A program made the position numbers and the translations under genes. Of a stretch of 7,633 nt of DNA, positions 1-7,633 are shown piece after piece (position 1 is the first letter of the stretch; each line of letters starts with the position of its first letter). Below the pieces are notes generated by a model. It was not told where the DNA came from, ran no database searches, and saw only the letters and a list, made by a program, of their open reading frames with translations. The DNA lies in assembly GCA_023443985.1 (NCBI GenBank), contig JAEZSJ010000394.1, positions 1 through 7,633 of the forward strand, in the 5' to 3' direction. The DNA comes from Verrucomicrobiota bacterium. Its GTDB lineage: Bacteria; Verrucomicrobiota; Verrucomicrobiia; Opitutales; Opitutaceae.

Positions 1-2057
1 TGCCGGAGCCCCATACCCCGCCCACCGCTCCCGCCGTCGGCACGCCCCCGCCCGGCCTGGTCGACCGCGCCCCCGTCTTCGTGGCGGCCTTCCGCATGCC
101 GGACCTCGCGCTCCTGTACCTCAACGGCTTCGGCCGCCGCCTCGTCGACCCCGAGAGCCAGGCGACGCCCGAGAAGCTGGGCCTGCCGCACCTCCTCAGC
201 GTCGAGAGCTTCGAACGGTTCCGCCGCGAGATCCTCCCGCAGGTCCTCGTGCTCGGCCGCTGGGCGGGCAAGTTCGGGCTCCGCGACACCCGCGGCACCG
301 TGCACGAGAACCGCGCCGCCTTCATCACCCTCGACCGCTCCCCCGACCAGCCGGGCCACGCCCTGGGCCTCGTCGCCGAACTGCCCGCCACCCTGGTGGG
401 CGGCGACACCCGGTCGAGCTCCGACGAGGAGATGCTGCACGCGTTGCTCGAGTCCACCCCCGACCGCATCGTCTTCAAGGACCTCAACAGCCGCTACCTC
501 CGCCTCAGCCGCTCGAAGGCCCGGATGCACCGTCTCAGCGACCCCGCCGGCGCCATCGGCAAGACGGACTTCGACTTCTTCAGCGTCGAGCATGCCGCCG
601 CCGCGTTCGATGCCGAACAGACCGTCCTCCGCACGGGCGAGCCCCTCATCAATGCCGAGGAGAAGTCCGTCTACGAGGACGGCCGTGTCGCGTGGACGAG
701 CACCTCCCGGCTCCCTTTCCGCGACCGCGATGGCAAGCTCCTCGGCACCTTCACCATCTCCCACGACATCACCGACCGGAAGGTCGCCGAGGAGGCGCTC
801 CGGGAGAGCGAGGTGGTGTTCCGCTCGATCTTCGAGGGCTCCAACGACGCCATCCTGCTCTACCTCGACGACCGTTTCTTCGACTGCAACCCGCGCACCC
901 TCGAGATGTTCGACTGCACCAAGGAGCATCTGATCGGGCTCACCGTCGCCCAGCTCTCGCCGCCCCGGCAGCCCGACGGCCGCGACTCCGCCACCGCGGC
1001 CGCGGAGCTGACCGCCACCGCCTACCGGCAGGGCTTCTGCCGCCTCGACTGGACGTTCCTGCGCCACGGCGAGACCGCCTTCTACTCCGAGGTCATGCTC
1101 GCCGCCTTCGATTTCGGCGGCCGCCGCATCCTCCAGGCCACGGTCCGCGACATCACCGAGCGGATCCGCGCCGAGACGCAGCGCCGCGAGATGGAGCTCC
1201 AGCTGCAGCTCGCGCAGAAGCTCGAGTCCGTGGGCCGCCTCGCCGCCGGTGTCGCCCATGAACTGAATACACCCACCCAGTTCGTCTCCGACAACCTGCG
1301 TTTCCTCGTCTCCGCCTTCACCCAGCTCGAGCGTGTGCTCGCCGCCCACCGCGAGGCCTTCACCCGCGCGACCGCGCACCCGGACTGCTCCCCCGAGCTC
1401 GCCACCGTGCGCGCGGTCGAGGAGGACAACGAGCTCGCCTACCTGCTCGAGGAGGTTCCCCGCACCCTCGAACAGTCGATGGAGGGCCTCGGCCGGATCA
1501 CCAAGATCGTCACCTCGCTCAAGGAGTTCTCCCACCCGGGCGGCAAGGAGATGAGCGGGGCCGACCTGAACCGCGCCATCAAGACCACCGTCGCCGTCTC
1601 CCGCCATGAATGGAAGTACGTCGCGACCGTCGTCACCGAGCTCGACCCGCAGCTGCCGCAGGTGCCCTGCGTGCTCGACGAGTTCAACCAGGCCGTCCTG
1701 AACCTGATCGTCAACGCCGCGCATGCCATCGAGCAGGCCAACGCCACCCTCGGCCGCACCCTCGGCCGGATCGTGATCCGCACCCGCCACGAGCCCGGCT
1801 GGGCCGTCGTCGAGATCGAGGACAACGGCACGGGCATCCCCACCGACGTGCAGCCCCGCATCTTCGAGCCGTTCTTCACCACCAAGGGGATCGGCCGCGG
1901 CACCGGCCAGGGGCTCGCGATCGTCCGCAACGTGGTCGTGAACACCCACCACGGACGCCTCGATTTCGACACCGAGGTCGGCCGCGGCACCACCTTCCGC
2001 CTCGAGCTCCCCATCCCCGCCGAGCGCGCCAACCCGCCGGCGCCCCCGGCCGATTGA
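1..2057 (+). CDS. Cytoplasmic multi-PAS sensor histidine kinase, 5' end outside the window
   Basis: Probable soluble sensor kinase that autophosphorylates on histidine and passes the phosphate to an unseen response regulator. The frame is open to the left edge (first full codon at 3), so the gene is 5'-partial. The GTG at 81 is the first in-window candidate start, but it would cut into the first strand of a PAS-like fold (APVF precedes it). Numbering from that GTG: PAS-like region 1 at about 1-105; PAS 2 at about 115-243, ending in the usual DITDRK; PAS 3 at about 245-370, with NDAILL, SPPRQPDGRDS and DITERI; H-box VAHELNTPTQF with phospho-acceptor His393 (codon 1257-1259); a helical stretch 411-485 ending KEFSHPGG; N-box around N541 and N545; G1 box DNGTGIP at 581-587; F-box FEPFFTTK at 595-602; G2 box GRGTGQGLAI at 605-614. 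No membrane segment and no receiver domain are visible. PAS ligands are unknown. The kinase call is secure; the true start is not. Confidence 0.93.
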   Translation, partial: PEPHTPPTAPAVGTPPPGLVDRAPVFVAAFRMPDLALLYLNGFGRRLVDPESQATPEKLGLPHLLSVESFERFRREILPQVLVLGRWAGKFGLRDTRGTVHENRAAFITLDRSPDQPGHALGLVAELPATLVGGDTRSSSDEEMLHALLESTPDRIVFKDLNSRYLRLSRSKARMHRLSDPAGAIGKTDFDFFSVEHAAAAFDAEQTVLRTGEPLINAEEKSVYEDGRVAWTSTSRLPFRDRDGKLLGTFTISHDITDRKVAEEALRESEVVFRSIFEGSNDAILLYLDDRFFDCNPRTLEMFDCTKEHLIGLTVAQLSPPRQPDGRDSATAAAELTATAYRQGFCRLDWTFLRHGETAFYSEVMLAAFDFGGRRILQATVRDITERIRAETQRREMELQLQLAQKLESVGRLAAGVAHELNTPTQFVSDNLRFLVSAFTQLERVLAAHREAFTRATAHPDCSPELATVRAVEEDNELAYLLEEVPRTLEQSMEGLGRITKIVTSLKEFSHPGGKEMSGADLNRAIKTTVAVSRHEWKYVATVVTELDPQLPQVPCVLDEFNQAVLNLIVNAAHAIEQANATLGRTLGRIVIRTRHEPGWAVVEIEDNGTGIPTDVQPRIFEPFFTTKGIGRGTGQGLAIVRNVVVNTHHGRLDFDTEVGRGTTFRLELPIPAERANPPAPPAD

Positions 2058-2087
2058 CCGTCCCGTCGTAGCGGTCCCGCCACGAAA

Positions 2088-2105
2088 GCCGGTCCCGACA
2101 CCGGC
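2088..2105 (-). terminator. Small hairpin between convergent genes, possible hemB terminator
   Basis: A perfect 6-bp stem (GCCGGT pairing with ACCGGC) encloses a 6-base loop in the gap between the convergent PAS kinase and hemB. Read on the minus strand, the stem is followed by only three T residues (plus-strand AAA at 2085-2087), so it would be a weak intrinsic terminator for hemB, about 75 bases past its stop codon. On the plus strand no T run follows. In DNA this G+C-rich such a stem can arise by chance. Confidence 0.28.
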
Positions 2106-2179
2106 CCGGCCCCCGGGTGGGCCCGTCGCTCCCGAAGTCCGGACGCCCGCCCCTCGCCGGTCGACCGGGTCGCCACGGG

Positions 2180-3193
2180 TCAGCGGGCGAGGTCCTGGGC
2201 AACCGCCTTCGCGAAGTAGGTCAGGATGATCTCGGCGCCCGCGCGCTTGATCGCCAGCAACGACTCGTCCCGCGTGCGTCGCAGATCGAGCCAGCCGAGT
2301 TTCGCCGCCGCCTGAATTTGTGAATACTCGCCCGACACCTGGTAGGCGGCCACGGGCAGCCGCGTCGCCGCCCGCAGGTCGCTGATCACATCCAGGTAGG
2401 CGCCGGCGGGCTTCACCATCAGGATGTCGGCGCCCTCGGCCTCGTCGAGCAACGCGTCCTTCAACGCCTCCCGCCGGTTCGCCGGATCCAGCTGGTAGGT
2501 GTGCTTGCCCAGCAGCGACGTGCCGGCGGCCTGGGCGCTGCCCACCGCCTCGCGGAACGGACCGTAGTACGCGGAGTTGAACTTCGCCGCGTAGGCGAGA
2601 ATCGCCGTGCCGGAGTGGCCGGCGGCGTCGAGCGCGCGGCGGATCGCCCCCACCCGGCCGTCCATCATGTCGGAGGGTGCGACCAGGTCCGTGCCGGCCT
2701 CCGCATGCAGGACGGCCATCTCGGAGAGCGCCGCCACCGTCGTGTCGTTGTCGACATCGTCGCCGGCGGGAGTGAGCACACCGTCGTGCCCATGGTTCGT
2801 ATACGGATCGAGCGCGATGTCGGCCACGACAAGCAGCTCCGGCAACGCCTTCTTCACGGCGCGGATCGCCCGCAGCACCAACGTGTCGGGGTTGAGCGCC
2901 TCGGCGCCGTGCGGGGTCTTGAGGGTCTTGTCGAGTTTCGGGAACAATGCCACGCCGCGGACCCCGAGCTTCTGCAGGACGCGGCACTCCTTCACCAGAT
3001 CCGTGATCCCGAGGCGGCTCACGCCGGGCATCGAGTCGATCGGCTCCGGCGCCGACTTGCCCTCGACGACGAACAACGGCGCGATCAGGTCGTCGGCCGC
3101 GAGGCGGGTTTCCTGGACAAGGGCGCGGAGCCCGGCGGTGCGGCGGAGGCGGCGCGGCCGGTGCGTGAGGGTGAGGCGGGAGGATTCGGACAT
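2180..3193 (-). CDS. hemB: Delta-aminolevulinic acid dehydratase (porphobilinogen synthase)
   Basis: Condenses two 5-aminolevulinate molecules to porphobilinogen, the first common pyrrole of haem, sirohaem, chlorophyll and cobalamin synthesis, in the cytoplasm. At 337 residues it has the usual HemB length and is intact. Both active-site lysines are visible: Lys204 in AYAAKFNSAYYGPFR and the Schiff-base Lys261 in ILMVKPAGAYLD. The metal loop reads DIALDPYTNHGHDG (125-138). The three cysteines of zinc-type enzymes such as that of E. coli are replaced by Ala127, Asp129 and Asp137, which is the pattern of magnesium-dependent enzymes such as that of Pseudomonas. The start ATG at 3191-3193 gives the normal N-terminus, with RPRRLRRT about 12 residues in. 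No clear Shine-Dalgarno precedes it. It lies 75 bases downstream of the hybrid kinase on the same strand, so co-transcription is possible but unproven. It converges with the PAS kinase. Confidence 0.98.
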   Translation of the reverse strand: MSESSRLTLTHRPRRLRRTAGLRALVQETRLAADDLIAPLFVVEGKSAPEPIDSMPGVSRLGITDLVKECRVLQKLGVRGVALFPKLDKTLKTPHGAEALNPDTLVLRAIRAVKKALPELLVVADIALDPYTNHGHDGVLTPAGDDVDNDTTVAALSEMAVLHAEAGTDLVAPSDMMDGRVGAIRRALDAAGHSGTAILAYAAKFNSAYYGPFREAVGSAQAAGTSLLGKHTYQLDPANRREALKDALLDEAEGADILMVKPAGAYLDVISDLRAATRLPVAAYQVSGEYSQIQAAAKLGWLDLRRTRDESLLAIKRAGAEIILTYFAKAVAQDLAR

Positions 3194-3212
3194 GGCGGTG
3201 AAAGTGGGTGCG

Positions 3213-3240
3213 ATGCTGGCCGCGGTCGGGCGGTTGGCAA
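3213..3240 (-). promoter_or_regulatory. Weak sigma70-like promoter candidate for hemB
   Basis: On the minus strand TTGCCA (3235-3240, five of six matches to TTGACA) is followed after 16 bases by CAGCAT (3213-3218, a poor three of six match to TATAAT). Transcription would begin only a dozen or so bases before the hemB ATG. The same 75-base gap holds a possible RNA hairpin after the hybrid kinase stop (CCCGG at 3241-3245 pairing with CCGGG at 3255-3259), with no T run. Both are judged by eye and are weak; read-through from the kinase gene is an equally good explanation of hemB expression. Confidence 0.2.
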
Positions 3241-3268
3241 CCCGGTGCGCAGGGCCGGGCCTCGGTGC

Positions 3269-7276
<4,008 letters not shown>

Positions 7277-7433
7277 GGTGACTCGTTTTCATCGGCTGAA
7301 ACCGGATCGTCTTGAGGTCTCATCCCGGCCCGGCCCGAGGCACCGGCCCGCCACCACGAGCGGGGTGCCCCGCCCGCCGGCCGCACCGGCTCTTGCCTCC
7401 GCCGAGCCCCGCCCTACCGTCTCCGGCCCGCCC
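7277..7433. other. Divergent intergenic region between hybrid kinase and cysS
   Basis: These 157 bases must carry the plus-strand cysS promoter and most likely that of the minus-strand kinase. I see two modest inverted repeats: TTTCA-TCGGC-TGAAA at 7287-7301, next to the kinase upstream start, and GCGGGG-TG-CCCCGC at 7360-7373. Either could be an operator or chance in G+C-rich DNA. No small gene, T-box leader or riboswitch is recognisable, and the space is short for a T-box before cysS. Confidence 0.5.
7393..7420 (+). promoter_or_regulatory. Weak sigma70-like promoter candidate for cysS
   Basis: TTGCCT at 7393-7398 is followed after 16 bases by TACCGT at 7415-7420, which keeps the first two bases and last base of a TATAAT box. 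Transcription would start only a few bases before the cysS ATG at 7434, giving a nearly leaderless message. That would agree with the absence of a Shine-Dalgarno there. The match is poor and made by eye. Confidence 0.18.
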
Positions 7434-7633
7434 ATGCCCGTCACGCTCTTCGACTCCCTGACCCGCAGCCCCCGTGAACTCCGCCCGTCGCAGCCCGATG
7501 GCGTCTACCGTTTCTACAACTGCGGCCCCACCGTCTACGCGCCGGCGCATATCGGAAACTTCCGCACCTTCGTCGTCAACGACCTGATCCGCCGTGTGCT
7601 CGAGCTCGAGTTCGGCCCCGGCAAGGTGAAACA
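7434..7633 (+). CDS. cysS: Cysteinyl-tRNA synthetase, N-terminal fragment cut by the window edge
   Basis: Charges tRNA-Cys with cysteine using ATP in the cytoplasm; a class I aminoacyl-tRNA synthetase. Sixty-six codons are visible before the window ends, with no stop. The protein begins MPVTLFDSLTRSPREL and runs into YNCGPTVYAPAHIGNFRTF (28-46). This contains the zinc-ligand cysteine Cys30 and the class I HIGH-type signature as HIGN (39-42), followed by the conserved FR and a helix with NDLIRR. These features are diagnostic of CysS. The ATG at 7434 sits at the usual distance from the signature (about 30 residues before Cys). No Shine-Dalgarno is visible upstream. The gene is divergent from the hybrid kinase, with a 157-base gap. 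The rest, including the KMSKS loop and anticodon-binding domain, lies beyond the window. Confidence 0.95.
   Translation, partial: MPVTLFDSLTRSPRELRPSQPDGVYRFYNCGPTVYAPAHIGNFRTFVVNDLIRRVLELEFGPGKVK

Noticed and set aside
1308..1540. Stretch between the H-box and ATPase domain of the PAS kinase, first suspected to be an inserted domain
   Set aside because: The EEDNELAYLLEEVPRTLEQS...KEFSHPGG pattern is, as I recall it, typical of this PAS-kinase subfamily, so it is not an unusual insertion.
2157..2168. Perfect 12-base palindrome CCGGTCGACCGG just past the hemB stop codon
   Set aside because: It has no loop, no T run and no symmetric extension, and C/G palindromes of this length are not surprising here; not enough for an operator or terminator call.
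1439..2176. A 245-codon minus-strand open frame under the PAS kinase
   Set aside because: It overlaps the kinase ATPase domain on the opposite strand, and its product has Ser/Arg/Pro-rich composition with no family resemblance.

Overview
The window is very G+C-rich bacterial chromosomal DNA with tightly packed genes. It looks like ordinary chromosome: two housekeeping genes (hemB and the start of cysS) alternate with two large sensor histidine kinases. I see no tRNA, rRNA, insertion sequence, CRISPR array or phage gene. The combination of a Bacteroides-HTCS-like propeller sensor, a cytoplasmic multi-PAS kinase, an Asp-type (magnesium) HemB and weak or absent Shine-Dalgarno sequences would fit Verrucomicrobiota, perhaps the Opitutaceae. 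That placement rests on remembered family resemblance, not a search, and is only moderately certain.

Layout from left to right. (1) Positions 1-2057, plus strand: a soluble histidine kinase with three PAS-type sensor regions, whose 5' end lies outside the window. (2) 2058-2179: a short convergent intergenic gap with a small hairpin. (3) 2180-3193, minus strand: complete hemB, porphobilinogen synthase. (4) 3194-3268: a 75-base gap. (5) 3269-7276, minus strand: a very large membrane hybrid sensor kinase. It has a signal peptide, about 14 propeller repeats, a Y_Y_Y domain, one membrane span, a kinase core and two receiver domains. (6) 7277-7433: a divergent intergenic region. (7) 7434 to the window end, plus strand: the first 66 codons of cysS, cysteinyl-tRNA synthetase.

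How the genes may work together. hemB supplies porphobilinogen for tetrapyrrole synthesis and cysS charges tRNA-Cys; neither has an evident biochemical link to the kinases. The hybrid kinase and hemB share a strand and a 75-base gap, so read-through from the kinase into hemB is possible, though hemB may also have its own weak promoter. Both kinases lack an output domain, and no separate response regulator with a DNA-binding or enzymatic domain lies in the window, so their partners must be elsewhere. I did not find a clearly new biological system. The most notable item is the hybrid kinase, which has the extracellular architecture of an HTCS regulator but ends in two receivers instead of an AraC-type DNA-binding domain and sits among housekeeping genes.
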